64,000 bases of DNA from a bacterium (lineage in GTDB: Bacteria; DUMJ01), in assembly GCA_012839925.1 (NCBI GenBank), contig DUMJ01000083.1, positions 1-64,000 on the forward strand. The letters are read 5' to 3'. The notes under the pieces are model-generated. The model searched no databases. It worked only from the letters and a program-made list of their open reading frames with translations, and had not been told where the DNA came from. Positions 16,910 through 28,502 of the stretch are shown here, one piece after another. The first letter of the stretch is position 1, and every line of letters starts with the position of its first letter. A program made the position numbers and the translations under genes.

Positions 16910-17926
16910 TCAACTAAAGATCTTGATTATCTCATCAGCCTCGCTGACTTCAAGATCCAGGAGCTGTCCACTAGATGATAGCATCTTTATTCCATAATTC
17001 TCTGGCTTTATCTCCCCAATAACCCTGGCTAAAATACCATTATCTTCGTATAGTTTAATGAGTTTTTCCGACTCTTCTTTCGGCAGAGCTATAATCAATG
17101 TCCCGGATGTTATAAGACCCAGAGGATTTATACCGTACTCTTTGCATAGAATTTTCGTCTCTTCAAAAACAGGTATCTCTGATTCATATATAAGTGCCCC
17201 CTTCCTGGAAGCCCTGCAGACCTCATATATCCCCATTCTTAGACCACCCTCTGTCGGATCATGCATGGAGTGTATATCAATCTCCTTACATAGGGAGACC
17301 TCTTTATATACACTTATCCCTGGATTATAAAGAAACCTTTCACATCTACTTATAAAACTTTTGCTGTAACCTTTAAGCATAAGTTCATCCTGCTTTTCTC
17401 TTGCTATAATGGCAGTCCCTTCAACAGCAATCCCCTTTGTTATAACTATAAGGTCCCCTACCCTGGCATTGGAGGTCACTATAAGTCTATCCTTTTCCAC
17501 CTCCCCCAGCATACATCCAACTATAATAGGTCTATCCAGTCCTACAGTAACTTCCGTATGACCTCCTATAACCGCCACACCAATCTCCTCACAGGCTTCA
17601 GATATCTGTGATGATATCTTTTCCAACATCTCTTCTGTAGCTTTCCCCTGTGGAAGAAGTATCGAAGACATAAACCATTTTGGGGTAGCACCTCTGGTCA
17701 ATATGTCATTTGCATTAACATTAACAACATACCAGCCAATATTCTCTGTAACAAAGGTAATCGGATCTGTCTTTGCTATAAGATATCTATCGGTAAAAGA
17801 TATAACCGCTGCATCCTCACCAACCGAAGGACCAAGAATTACTCTTGGGTCCTCCTTCCCTCTATAAACAGATATTAATCTATCAAGAAGCTCTGTATTT
17901 ATCTTTCCTGTCTTTAAGTATCCCAT
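16910..17926 (-). CDS. AIR synthase-related protein, HypE-like
   Basis: 338 residues from the Met of MGYLKTGKINTELL. The ATP-grasp-like AIR synthase/HypE/SelD fold is shown by GPSVGEDAAVI near residue 30, VNANDILTRGA about 75, VIGGHTEV and HDPTEGGL. HypE makes the cyanide ligand of NiFe hydrogenases, but no other hyp genes are here, so the substrate is open. The longer frame upstream would add a hydrophobic leader running through the divergent promoter; I reject it because a TATAAT box lies 7 bases before this Met, predicting a leaderless transcript. Confidence 0.82.
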   Translation of the reverse strand: MGYLKTGKINTELLDRLISVYRGKEDPRVILGPSVGEDAAVISFTDRYLIAKTDPITFVTENIGWYVVNVNANDILTRGATPKWFMSSILLPQGKATEEMLEKISSQISEACEEIGVAVIGGHTEVTVGLDRPIIVGCMLGEVEKDRLIVTSNARVGDLIVITKGIAVEGTAIIAREKQDELMLKGYSKSFISRCERFLYNPGISVYKEVSLCKEIDIHSMHDPTEGGLRMGIYEVCRASRKGALIYESEIPVFEETKILCKEYGINPLGLITSGTLIIALPKEESEKLIKLYEDNGILARVIGEIKPENYGIKMLSSSGQLLDLEVSEADEIIKIFS

Positions 17927-17933
17927 AAGGTAT

Positions 17934-17939
17934 ATTATA
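17934..17939 (-). promoter_or_regulatory. -10 box of a predicted leaderless mRNA (HypE-like gene)
   Basis: Minus-strand TATAAT is followed by seven bases and then the ATG at 17926, with no Shine-Dalgarno between. The -35 region is T-rich and poor. Confidence 0.45.
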
Positions 17940-17978
17940 ATATATAAAAAGATAAAAAGAACAACAAGGAGGCTATAG

Positions 17979-18485
17979 ATGCAGAAGTTAGTTAGAACAA
18001 TTGCATATATAGGTATAGGATCAGCGATTGTATGTGCTGGGACCATGATTATCCAGATCCCAATCCCTCAGACCAGGGGGTATATAAATCTTGGCGATGC
18101 CCTGGTACTTACCATAGCCATGCTGTTTGGATCCAAGATAGGTGGGTTAGCAGGAGGGCTTGGTTCTGCTCTGGCTGATATATTATTGGGATATGCACAC
18201 TGGGCTCCTTTTACTTTTGCTATAAAAGGTATAGAAGGACTGATAGCTGGAAGTTTGGCATATAAAGCTCAGAATACGATTGTAAGAGTTCTTTCCCTTA
18301 TTCTGGCAGGATTAGAGATGGTCGCTGGATACTTCATAACGGAGACATTTATGTACGGGGTAGGACCAGCGGTGGTAGAATTGCCTGGTAATTGTTTTCA
18401 GGCTGGCGGTGGAGTGCTGATATCAATGCTTCTTTTTCTGGCAATAAAAAGGGTAACAAAAGGGAATAAGGTCTGGAATATATAA
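17979..18485 (+). CDS. ECF transporter substrate-binding (S) component
   Basis: 168 residues, about five membrane helices, with family-typical INLGDALVLTIAMLFG (about 37-52) and GGLAGGLGSALADILLGY (about 56-73). S components capture vitamins or similar small molecules and pair with an EcfAAT module, absent here. The gene is first in a plus-strand run leading to spoIID-like, queA and tgt, so a queuosine precursor such as preQ1 is a reasonable but unproven substrate. AGGAGG precedes the start. Confidence 0.82.
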   Translation: MQKLVRTIAYIGIGSAIVCAGTMIIQIPIPQTRGYINLGDALVLTIAMLFGSKIGGLAGGLGSALADILLGYAHWAPFTFAIKGIEGLIAGSLAYKAQNTIVRVLSLILAGLEMVAGYFITETFMYGVGPAVVELPGNCFQAGGGVLISMLLFLAIKRVTKGNKVWNI

Positions 18486-18489
18486 TTTA

Positions 18490-19567
18490 ATGCCGATGAG
18501 AATAAAACCCCTGATATCTATTGCTATAATTCTAATTATAATTTCTTCAGTATCTTTTACTGAAGCCTCGGAGTTAACTATAAGGGTCCTTATCTACCAG
18601 GGTAAGGAGTTCAGTATATCTGGAAACTCTCTGGAGGTCAGTATAAAAAACGGAGAGCAGTTATTTATAAAAAACTCAGACAGGGTAGACGGAAGAGTGA
18701 ATTCTTCCAGATTAAGTATAAAAATTATAGAAGGAGATAAATTGAATGAGCTCAGCCTGGATACAAGTTCAACTATCGATATAACGGGAGAGAACATTTC
18801 GGTAAACGGAAACAACTACAGAGGTAGCTTAAGAGTTATATACAGGAGTAACAGTGTAATCATAGTAAACATACTCCCTCTGGAAGAATATCTATATGGT
18901 GTAGTTCCATCAGAAGTCCCTTACTACTGGTCAAAAGAAGCATTGAAGGCTCAAGCTGTCCTTGCAAGAACATTTGCGCTGAAAAATATAAGGAATACTC
19001 CGGGGAAAGACTATGACCTAGACGATTCTCAAAACTCTCAGGTGTATAGAGGAAAATCAGGAGAGTATAATGAAACCAACGAGGCGGTCGACCTTACAAG
19101 GGGAGAAGTAGTTCTTTACAATAATTCTCTCGCCAGTGTATACTTCCATTCTACATGTGGAGGGCATACAGAACTGCCAGAAAACGTATGGAAAGTTGAG
19201 AAATTTCCTTACCTGAATGGAGTAGAATGTGGATACTGTAACGACTCTCCCTGGACTAATTGGGAAATTACTGTGAAGAGGGATGCATGGGAAAAGACCA
19301 TGGGAAATGGAGAGATCGATATAGAATATGATGGCAGTGGAAGGATTTTAAGGCTGAACGGAATAGATGGAACCAGGATGAGAAGTGTATTCAATCTTCC
19401 CAGTACACTTATTATCGGAATAGAAGTGGAAGAAAAAGATGTATTAATAAAGGGGAAAGGGCTGGGACATGGTGTGGGTGTCTGTCAGTGGGGGATGAAA
19501 AAGATGGCAGAACTGGGGTTTTCTTATAGAGATATAATCTCATACTACCTTCCAGGAGTGACTGTAG

Positions 19568-19587
<20 letters not shown>
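18490..19587 (+). CDS. SpoIID/LytB domain protein
   Basis: 365 residues with a signal peptide (about 1-27), a beta-rich N-terminal region, and the SpoIID domain from about 135: LPLEEYLYGVVPSEVP, ALKAQAVLARTFAL, YFHSTCGGHTE and C-terminal GKGLGHGVGVCQWGMKKMA. SpoIID in Bacillus is a lytic transglycosylase that cuts denuded peptidoglycan during engulfment; relatives are widespread in non-sporulating bacteria. The 3' end overlaps queA by 20 bases. Nothing else here points to sporulation. A second Met two codons in could also be the start. Confidence 0.87.
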
Positions 19588-21699
<2,112 letters not shown>

Positions 21700-21702
21700 A
21701 CA

Positions 21703-21978
21703 ATGGGAGAAGGACAATCTTTATTGTATCCCCTTATCTTCTGGGTTGTCTTCTTTGCAATCTTCTACTTTATACTTATAAGACCTCAGAGGGAGAGGGA
21801 AAAGAAACACAGAGAATTTATAAACAATCTGAAAAAGGGAATGAAGGTGATAACTGAAGGAGGATTTCTGGGAACTATAGCTGAGGTCAAGGAAAAAACT
21901 GTCCTCATCAAATTTGCCGATAATGTGGTACTCGAGGTACTTAAAGACTCGGTTGTTGCGAAACAGCCAAAGGAATAA
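21703..21978 (+). CDS. yajC: Preprotein translocase accessory subunit YajC
   Basis: 91 residues with one N-terminal membrane helix (about 7-26), the family signature YFILIRPQRER, and a cytoplasmic basic/beta domain (GMKVITEGGFLGTIAEV). It associates with SecDF-YidC in protein export. Usually secD/secF follow, but here the next gene, overlapping by one base, is an O-antigen-ligase-type protein. Confidence 0.95.
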   Translation: MGEGQSLLYPLIFWVVFFAIFYFILIRPQREREKKHREFINNLKKGMKVITEGGFLGTIAEVKEKTVLIKFADNVVLEVLKDSVVAKQPKE

Positions 21979-24164
21979 TGGAATCAGCCATCCATGGTCT
22001 GGTTTATCTGATATTCTTCTTAGTTATAGGTATCCTGCCAGGGATATTCTATCCAGAGACATTTGACCCATTCGAACTGCCTAAGCTTGTATTTATAAGG
22101 GCAGGCTTAGGCTTATTTTTTTTATTGGTCCTGTTCTACAGGAGAAAGTCTAAGCAGAGCAACTCGCAAGTATTACCACATATGATCATCTTTATAATAG
22201 CAATGTCTCTCTCCACTATCCTCTCCCAGTATCGATGGACAAGTTTTCACGGTGAATGGGAGAGATATATGGGATTATCTTCCATGCTACCTATAGTCCT
22301 GGCTGGACTTGCCCCGGTATTTCTTGACCGGAAAAAAATTCCACTGTTAAAGTATGCGTTTCTTCTTGGATTGGTACTGGTAATAATAAGAAGTTTCAGA
22401 CAGATACTTGGATATGAAATTATTTCCATAGATAGTTTTGGAGGTAGACTTCTTGCTTCGCTGGGGAATCCTGATTTTCTGGGTGAGTATCTGGTGATGG
22501 TGATACCTCTATCTATGATAGAGGCTATATATTCAAAGAAAAGGGTATGGAAGGTCATCACCTTTGTTATATTTTCCCTGACATTTCTGGCTCTCCTCTT
22601 ATCCGGCACAAGAGGGTCCTGGCTTACATTTCTTATACTACTTGTAATTATGCCTCTCATATTTGTAAAACCCAAAACGCCTCGTTTTGTCTATCGTAAA
22701 ACAGTGTTCTACGTCCTTTTCACTGGCACACTTATAGCTATGCTCTTATATCTTCCGGCAACCGTATATATCAGGTTATTACTATCTATTCTGCTTATCC
22801 TCTGGCTATACCTGTATATAAGATATCTCTACCCATATATGGGAGAGGAGATAAAGATTCGCAAAATATCCATCATTATTATGGCTATTATTATGATTGT
22901 CCTATACTTCTCTCTACCTTATATAACCAGCCTGATCCCCCATAGAGGAGATGTGATAAGTGAAACGTTGAAACTCAGATTAAAAGCTATGACAGAGGTG
23001 GAGAGTGGAAGATGGTATATGTGGAAGTCTGCATTTAGGCTTATAAGGGAGGAGATGATCTCCGATCCGGTAAGACTCCTATTCGGGTATGGACTGGATA
23101 CTACAGGTAAATACCTATCACATTATAAAGATATAGACTCGGCAAGGATGGATCCGATGGATAATATAGTTTATGCCGATAGGGCTCATAATGAGTATCT
23201 AGAGATACTCTTACAGACCGGATTACTTGGCTTTTTAACTTTTATCATTCTTCTTATAACCACTGTCAAGAAAGGAATAGAGATACACAGGAGTACCCAT
23301 CCATACAGGTTATTTGCAACAGCTATGACACTTGGAGTGATAGGATTTATTATAAATGGAGCTGTCATCTTTGGCACAAGTGTTACCTATCTGTATCTGT
23401 TCGTGATGTGTGGCATTATCGGAGTAATATACACACCAAGGGGGAGATTATGGAGGATAAAGAAAGATATTATTTACAGAGTTATAGCGGTATTCGCCCT
23501 GATCTTCTGTATATATACCACTTATACCGGATTGAGACAACTTCAGTCCCATAAATTTCTCTTAAAAGGGGTAGAGGCTATAAACAGAGGAGAACTGGTA
23601 AGTGCAGAAGAATATCTCGATAAATCAATAGAGGCTTATCCGATAGGTTACGCCTTTCAACGGAAGCTTGAGATCTATAATATAAGACTGAGAGAAGAAA
23701 AATCTAAAGAGGCATTCGATAAATGTATTGGATTATTTCCCCCTATGATTGAATATGTAAAATATCCAACCAGTGTATATTATGCGATGGCATCTATATA
23801 TATGGACGGATATGAACTGGGTTTAGACAAAACTATGCTGGATAAAGTAATTTACTATCTTAAAGAATGTATCGAGTATGATAAGTATCACAAGCCTGCA
23901 CTGAGAATTCTAGCCAGGATATATATGGATTATCTTAAAGATTCAGAATCAGCCTATCTCTACGCTAAGAGGTATGTAGAGATAGAACAGAGGGATATAG
24001 AGATGTGGAGACTTTTAATGAGGACTTCAAAAGATGTAAAAGACTGGGAGACAGCCTGGTTCTCAGCTAAAGCCATATACCTGGCAACAGAGGGAAAAGA
24101 CAGAGAGGCTGAACGTTACCTCAGAGAGTCTGAGGAATATATCAGTCCTTCCAGAAACCCTTAG
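21978..24164 (+). CDS. O-antigen ligase/polymerase-family membrane protein with TPR-like tail
   Basis: 728 residues. About a dozen membrane helices fill residues 5-500; the Wzy_C/O-antigen-ligase loop with RAHNEYLEILLQTGLLG is near residue 397. The last 200 residues are soluble and TPR-like (repeated helix pairs such as INRGELVSAEEYLDKSIEAY). Relatives ligate or polymerise surface glycans on the outer face of the inner membrane. The 3' end overlaps the convergent murT gene by 23 bases. No other polysaccharide genes adjoin it; a GT2 gene is at 59706. Confidence 0.82.
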   Translation: MESAIHGLVYLIFFLVIGILPGIFYPETFDPFELPKLVFIRAGLGLFFLLVLFYRRKSKQSNSQVLPHMIIFIIAMSLSTILSQYRWTSFHGEWERYMGLSSMLPIVLAGLAPVFLDRKKIPLLKYAFLLGLVLVIIRSFRQILGYEIISIDSFGGRLLASLGNPDFLGEYLVMVIPLSMIEAIYSKKRVWKVITFVIFSLTFLALLLSGTRGSWLTFLILLVIMPLIFVKPKTPRFVYRKTVFYVLFTGTLIAMLLYLPATVYIRLLLSILLILWLYLYIRYLYPYMGEEIKIRKISIIIMAIIMIVLYFSLPYITSLIPHRGDVISETLKLRLKAMTEVESGRWYMWKSAFRLIREEMISDPVRLLFGYGLDTTGKYLSHYKDIDSARMDPMDNIVYADRAHNEYLEILLQTGLLGFLTFIILLITTVKKGIEIHRSTHPYRLFATAMTLGVIGFIINGAVIFGTSVTYLYLFVMCGIIGVIYTPRGRLWRIKKDIIYRVIAVFALIFCIYTTYTGLRQLQSHKFLLKGVEAINRGELVSAEEYLDKSIEAYPIGYAFQRKLEIYNIRLREEKSKEAFDKCIGLFPPMIEYVKYPTSVYYAMASIYMDGYELGLDKTMLDKVIYYLKECIEYDKYHKPALRILARIYMDYLKDSESAYLYAKRYVEIEQRDIEMWRLLMRTSKDVKDWETAWFSAKAIYLATEGKDREAERYLRESEEYISPSRNP

Positions 24165-25506
24165 TTATGCCAAGGGTTTCAAGTTTTCGTCTCAGTTCAA
24201 GCATAGCGGTGTATGTCGGTATTACATAAACTGTATCATCTCCAGTTTTATCAACCGCCAGGGAAAGGGCATCAAAAACATCCTCTTCTATGATAAGTCT
24301 GGAAGTATCAAACCCCCCATACTTTAACCTCAATCCCATATCATAAGCTCTCCTTCCGGAGACTATTATGTATCTTGAGCTACCCATCAAGAGTTCAAAA
24401 TTTACATCCCACAGCCAGGATATATCAGTACCATCCTGTATATTGTCGTTTATAGCAAGAACAACCATTATACCCTTTTTCCCAGAAAGTAGCTGTATTA
24501 TCTCATTAAATCCAGCTGGATTTTTAGCCAGGAGTATATAGATGGTCTTATCTTTAAATTTGATCTTTTCACCCCTCCCAAAGGCGGTTTTAACCTCTTC
24601 CAGGTATCTGATAGAGGTCTCAAGAGAAAGTCCAAGTATATTGCAACAGAGAATGGCAGAGAGGACATTATAAACGTTATAGATACCTGGAAGCTGAACA
24701 TTCACCCTGTAGCTTAATCCCTTGAAAGAGATATCAAAAGAAGAACTGTCCAACCCTGCATCTATATTGTAAGCCGCTATGTCAGGTTTTACTCTCTTAA
24801 AACCACAATTGAGACATTCAAAGTCTCCCTGATGACCTATATAGTGCTTTCTATATACCAGATTGGCATCGCAGAAAGGACAGGACCTTATATCGGCAAT
24901 TCCAGAAAAATTTTCCCATCCTGGATATTCCAGCCCAAAGTACAGGACTTTATTTGATAGATTATAAGCAACGCTTGAAACAAGAGGGTCATCCCCGTTC
25001 AGTATAAATGTTGTCTCACTGTTATCCTCAGCGATACTCCTGAAAGATCTTGCCAGGGTATCAACCTCACCATATCTATCCAGCTGGTCACGGAAGAGAT
25101 TCGTAATAATAATAACATCAGGTCTGATTTCATTTGACAGTATCTTCAGATAGGCTTCGTCTATCTCAAATATACCAATACAGTTGTCTAAACTTTCTCG
25201 CAAAGAAAATCTATCAATCAGACTGGTACATATCCCTCTGGGGAGATTTGCACCGGCTCTATTATGCACATAATCTATCCCAAATCTATCCAGTATACCG
25301 GATATAATCCTGGCGGTAGTGGTCTTTCCATTTGTCCCGGTGATAAATATCTTGAACTTTAATCTCTCCCCAAGTTCCTTTAGAAGAGAGGGATGTATGG
25401 AAAGAGCCAGCTTCCCAGGGAAACTGGTCCCTCCAAAATGGAAAAGCCTTGTCGCCTTTATAGCAATCTTACCAGAAAGGATACTGAGATAAAATTCTAG
25501 ACCCAT
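24142..25506 (-). CDS. murT: Mur ligase-like lipid II isoglutaminyl synthase subunit MurT
   Basis: 454 residues: Mur ligase ATP site GTNGKTTTARI (about 57), central domain with a zinc ribbon CPFC...CLNCG (about 207-232), and the C-terminal DUF1727 domain (AKNPAGFNEII, LAINDNIQDGTDISWLWDV). MurT with glutaminase GatD amidates Glu in the peptidoglycan stem. gatD, normally adjacent, is missing; the gene instead overlaps ilvC by one base. Either GatD is elsewhere or this protein works with a different amidotransferase. Confidence 0.9.
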   Translation of the reverse strand: MGLEFYLSILSGKIAIKATRLFHFGGTSFPGKLALSIHPSLLKELGERLKFKIFITGTNGKTTTARIISGILDRFGIDYVHNRAGANLPRGICTSLIDRFSLRESLDNCIGIFEIDEAYLKILSNEIRPDVIIITNLFRDQLDRYGEVDTLARSFRSIAEDNSETTFILNGDDPLVSSVAYNLSNKVLYFGLEYPGWENFSGIADIRSCPFCDANLVYRKHYIGHQGDFECLNCGFKRVKPDIAAYNIDAGLDSSSFDISFKGLSYRVNVQLPGIYNVYNVLSAILCCNILGLSLETSIRYLEEVKTAFGRGEKIKFKDKTIYILLAKNPAGFNEIIQLLSGKKGIMVVLAINDNIQDGTDISWLWDVNFELLMGSSRYIIVSGRRAYDMGLRLKYGGFDTSRLIIEEDVFDALSLAVDKTGDDTVYVIPTYTAMLELRRKLETLGITKGFWKD

Positions 25507-26498
25507 TATCTTCTACCAAGGGTCTTATATAACTTGTCCTCCTCTTTACATACAGGATGGCTCAATCTCAACTTCCAGAGCATATTGAAAGATGGAAGCC
25601 CCATAACCTGCTCTAATCCCCACTCTTTTGCGAAACGTCCATCCTTTATTTCCTCAATGGCTTCTTTCATAATCTTCTTTGTTTCCTCTGTGATATACTT
25701 CTTCCCCCAGGTCATATGCCCGTACTGACTGGTTCTTGAGTGAAGCTTTAGCTGATTCCAGAGCCCTAACTGGGCTATAGAATGACCTATCTCTCCCAGT
25801 TCACCTGATGCGTATAACTCAAGTATAGCTACCTCTGGACTAACTCCTTCCTCTACCAGGACTTCATAGCAAGTCTGGAGCAGATAGAGCATAGCTCCTG
25901 CCCAGGAATGTTCGCTGAACAGGTCAACCAGTGTCTCCTCATAAAAGCTGGATTCCACCGCACATCCACCAGGGAGAAAAGCCCCGATCCCTTTTGATAA
26001 AGCCAGCGCATAATCCCATCCATTCCCCGATGCATCCTGTTCCACACCAACCATTACTGGATATCCATTACCCTGAGTAAACAGGTCTCTCACACCTTTT
26101 CCTATCATCCTGGGGGCTACCAGAATCACATCAACTCCCTCTGGTGGCTTTATAAAGCCATACGTTATATTATAGCCACTTGCAAAATCTATCACCTTTC
26201 CCTTAGATAGATATGGCAGGATATCCTTATCAAAAACCTCAGGGGCAACCTCATCAGGTATAAGAATCATAATAATATCTGATTCTCTGGACACTTCATC
26301 TATCCCTTTAACGGTAAATCCGTCGGAAATCGCTATATCCCAGGCGTAATCTTTTATATTTCCCACCAGGACATTCAACCTGCTGTCTCTAAGGTTCAAA
26401 GCCTGAGCTCTGCCCTGATTCCCATAACCTATAACTCCTATCACCTTGTCTTTAAGGATATCCAGACTGGCATCCTCATCTAAAAAAATCTTTGCCAT
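25506..26498 (-). CDS. ilvC: Ketol-acid reductoisomerase
   Basis: 330 residues, class I length. N-terminal Rossmann motif GVIGYGNQGRAQALNLRDS (about 21-39), then LIPDEVAPEVF, APRMIGKGVRDLF, and a C-terminal knotted domain with LFSEHSWAGA and ELYASGELGEIG. It catalyses the second common step of valine/isoleucine synthesis. No ilvB/N/D is adjacent; it is third in an operon with a sugar isomerase-like protein and a Gfo/Idh oxidoreductase, so control by carbon supply is plausible. Confidence 0.93.
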   Translation of the reverse strand: MAKIFLDEDASLDILKDKVIGVIGYGNQGRAQALNLRDSRLNVLVGNIKDYAWDIAISDGFTVKGIDEVSRESDIIMILIPDEVAPEVFDKDILPYLSKGKVIDFASGYNITYGFIKPPEGVDVILVAPRMIGKGVRDLFTQGNGYPVMVGVEQDASGNGWDYALALSKGIGAFLPGGCAVESSFYEETLVDLFSEHSWAGAMLYLLQTCYEVLVEEGVSPEVAILELYASGELGEIGHSIAQLGLWNQLKLHSRTSQYGHMTWGKKYITEETKKIMKEAIEEIKDGRFAKEWGLEQVMGLPSFNMLWKLRLSHPVCKEEDKLYKTLGRR

Positions 26499-26526
26499 AG
26501 CATATCACCTCCATAGAGTCTACTCT

Positions 26527-27498
26527 TTAAACTTCTTCCACTTTTACAGGCTTTCCGGACACAAATGACTCCCACGCTGATATTGTAACCGCCAATGTCC
26601 TTGCTCCATCCCTATAGGTAGATAGTATCATCGATGGGTCATTCTCTTTCACTGCATTTAAGAAAGCCTCATCCTCATCAAAATATGGATTATTATCTGA
26701 TCTCTCCTCCGTCCTCTTCTTACGCTCGTTTATCACCAGCTTATTACTGAGAATCTCCACCACCAGATCCCTCTCGTAGATATGAAGTCCTACAGTATAA
26801 CCAAAGTTCAGTATACAGGTATTGGATATGTTGCCTATAACTCCATTTTTAAACTTCAGATTTACCGTCCCTACATCAGGAACATCCATATTCTCCACAT
26901 CAAAGATGATTCTTCTGGCAAAGAGGGCATAGACCTCATCTATATCACCAATAATAAATCTGGCAAGGTCAATTATGTGGGTTGTTTGCTCTATAAATTG
27001 TCCTCCAGATTGCTCTCTTATCCTCCACCAATGGACCATAGGCAAACCACCCATCCAGTAACCTAAAACCATCCCAATCTTATCTGGAGATACAAGCTCT
27101 TTAGCTTTTTTTACAATATCCAGATATCTCCACTGATAACCAGTACTGACTATTAGACCTCTTGATTCTATTAATGATGCTATCTCTTTTACAGTGGATA
27201 GGTCCAGACCTATTGGCTTTTCTACAAAGAAAGGGATACCCCTCTCTATAAGTTTCTTTTCAGATTCTCCATGGGCAAATGGTGGGATACAGATATATGC
27301 ACAATCTAATTTCTCACTATCTAACATTTTGTCCAGGCTATCATACGGAGTAAAGCCAAACCTCTCTGAAGATACGGATATAGCTTCAGTAGATGGATCA
27401 TATCCACAGACAATCTTTACATCAGACATCTGACTAAGCTGAGCCATATGGGTCCGAGCTATATTACCAGTGCCTATAAAACCAACTCTTAAAGACAT
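26527..27498 (-). CDS. Gfo/Idh/MocA-family oxidoreductase
   Basis: 323 residues: NAD(P)-binding Rossmann start VGFIGTGNIARTHM, substrate-domain motif FVEKPIGLD (Lys of the conserved EKP at about 93), and QTTHIIDLARFI. Members oxidise sugars, inositols or their derivatives. It lies between a sugar isomerase-like gene (9 bases upstream) and ilvC, forming a likely sugar-catabolic pair with the isomerase. Confidence 0.87.
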   Translation of the reverse strand: MSLRVGFIGTGNIARTHMAQLSQMSDVKIVCGYDPSTEAISVSSERFGFTPYDSLDKMLDSEKLDCAYICIPPFAHGESEKKLIERGIPFFVEKPIGLDLSTVKEIASLIESRGLIVSTGYQWRYLDIVKKAKELVSPDKIGMVLGYWMGGLPMVHWWRIREQSGGQFIEQTTHIIDLARFIIGDIDEVYALFARRIIFDVENMDVPDVGTVNLKFKNGVIGNISNTCILNFGYTVGLHIYERDLVVEILSNKLVINERKKRTEERSDNNPYFDEDEAFLNAVKENDPSMILSTYRDGARTLAVTISAWESFVSGKPVKVEEV

Positions 27499-27507
27499 CT
27501 TTTCCTC

Positions 27508-28293
27508 CTACACCAGGGACCGTAAGAATTTAACTGCCTCGGGAAGCAGTTTATCAGGGTCTCCAGGTATTCCACACTCCAGAGCCATATAATCTTTGTA
27601 CCCCTTTTCTTTCAGCACCTTAAAGGGAGCGGAGAAATCGGTGTGTCCCATACCGGGGAGAAGTCTATTGCTATCGGCAAGATGTATATGTGCTATCAGA
27701 TCCATATTCTCAGATATTGCTCTGGATATATCTGACTCCTCTATGCTCATATGGAAAAAGTCAGCCATAAGCCTTACTCCCTTTTTATGTGTATGATTTA
27801 TAATCTCTTTTCCAAAATCCAGTGTTTTTACAAAGTGTGTCTCATATCTGTTCAAAGGCTCTACTAACACACATACACCCTTGGAATAGGCATCTTCTCC
27901 CAGTTCGTTAAGAAGTTCAATCAGAAGCTTCTTTTCCAGATCTATCACATTCATAAAGGGAGTCAAGTCTGGCAACCTGGGTGGACCAAATACAGGTACA
28001 ACTATAAGTCCTACCGCCCCAAGCTCCATTGAAAGGGATAATAACTCCTTTATATCCCTTACCGCCCTATCTCTCTCATCTTTATTTGGGTCAAGTAAAC
28101 AGCCACTATAACCAGAGCATATAGTGCTTATCCTGATCTGTCTTCCTTTAAAAGCAGATTTTACCTCGTCCAGTCTATCCCTTAAATTATTTCCCCATAA
28201 CTCTACCCCATCAAAACCAAAAGATTCTAACTTTTCAACCTTCCCTCTTAGAGAATCTCCATTCACCAGGTTCTCCTGGCATGATAATTTCAT
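27508..28293 (-). CDS. Sugar phosphate isomerase/epimerase-like TIM barrel
   Basis: 261 residues from the Met of MKLSCQENLVNGDSL, chosen because GGAGGAGGTG lies just upstream and the predicted transcription start (about 28333) is inside the longer frame. Metal-binding segments LVEPLNRYE, LMADFFHMSIEE, HIHLADSN and YMALECGIPG fit the xylose-isomerase-like family. It heads the isomerase-oxidoreductase-ilvC-murT operon and is preceded by a copy of the shared 26-bp motif. Confidence 0.82.
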   Translation of the reverse strand: MKLSCQENLVNGDSLRGKVEKLESFGFDGVELWGNNLRDRLDEVKSAFKGRQIRISTICSGYSGCLLDPNKDERDRAVRDIKELLSLSMELGAVGLIVVPVFGPPRLPDLTPFMNVIDLEKKLLIELLNELGEDAYSKGVCVLVEPLNRYETHFVKTLDFGKEIINHTHKKGVRLMADFFHMSIEESDISRAISENMDLIAHIHLADSNRLLPGMGHTDFSAPFKVLKEKGYKDYMALECGIPGDPDKLLPEAVKFLRSLV

Positions 28294-28339
28294 ATTTTTT
28301 ACACCTCCTCCGAAGACAATCATAATTGAAACCTCTTTC

Positions 28340-28399
28340 ATTTTATACTTTTCTTCCCAAGCTTACAAGCAATTGTTATCTTTTTGTGATATTGTCACA
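28340..28399 (-). promoter_or_regulatory. Promoter with shared activator-like motif (copy a)
   Basis: Minus strand: TGTGACAATATCACA then AAAAGATAACA (28374-28399), five bases, TTGTAA (28363-28368), 17-base spacer, TAAAAT (28340-28345). The same motif at the same distance from a -35 box precedes the GH5 gene and enolase. Confidence 0.65.
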
Positions 28400-28502
28400 G
28401 GTAAATGGCTTTGAGATAATGTTACAAGGAATTAGAAGAGTCAGTTCACAATTGAGAAAGTCTTTATTTATCAAGAATCTGCTTATCGATAGATCTATAT
28501 TT

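Noticed and set aside
17927..18046. Hydrophobic 40-residue N-terminal extension of the HypE-like protein
   Set aside because: It is antisense to the start of the ECF gene and crosses the divergent promoter; HypE-like proteins start near MGYLKTGK.
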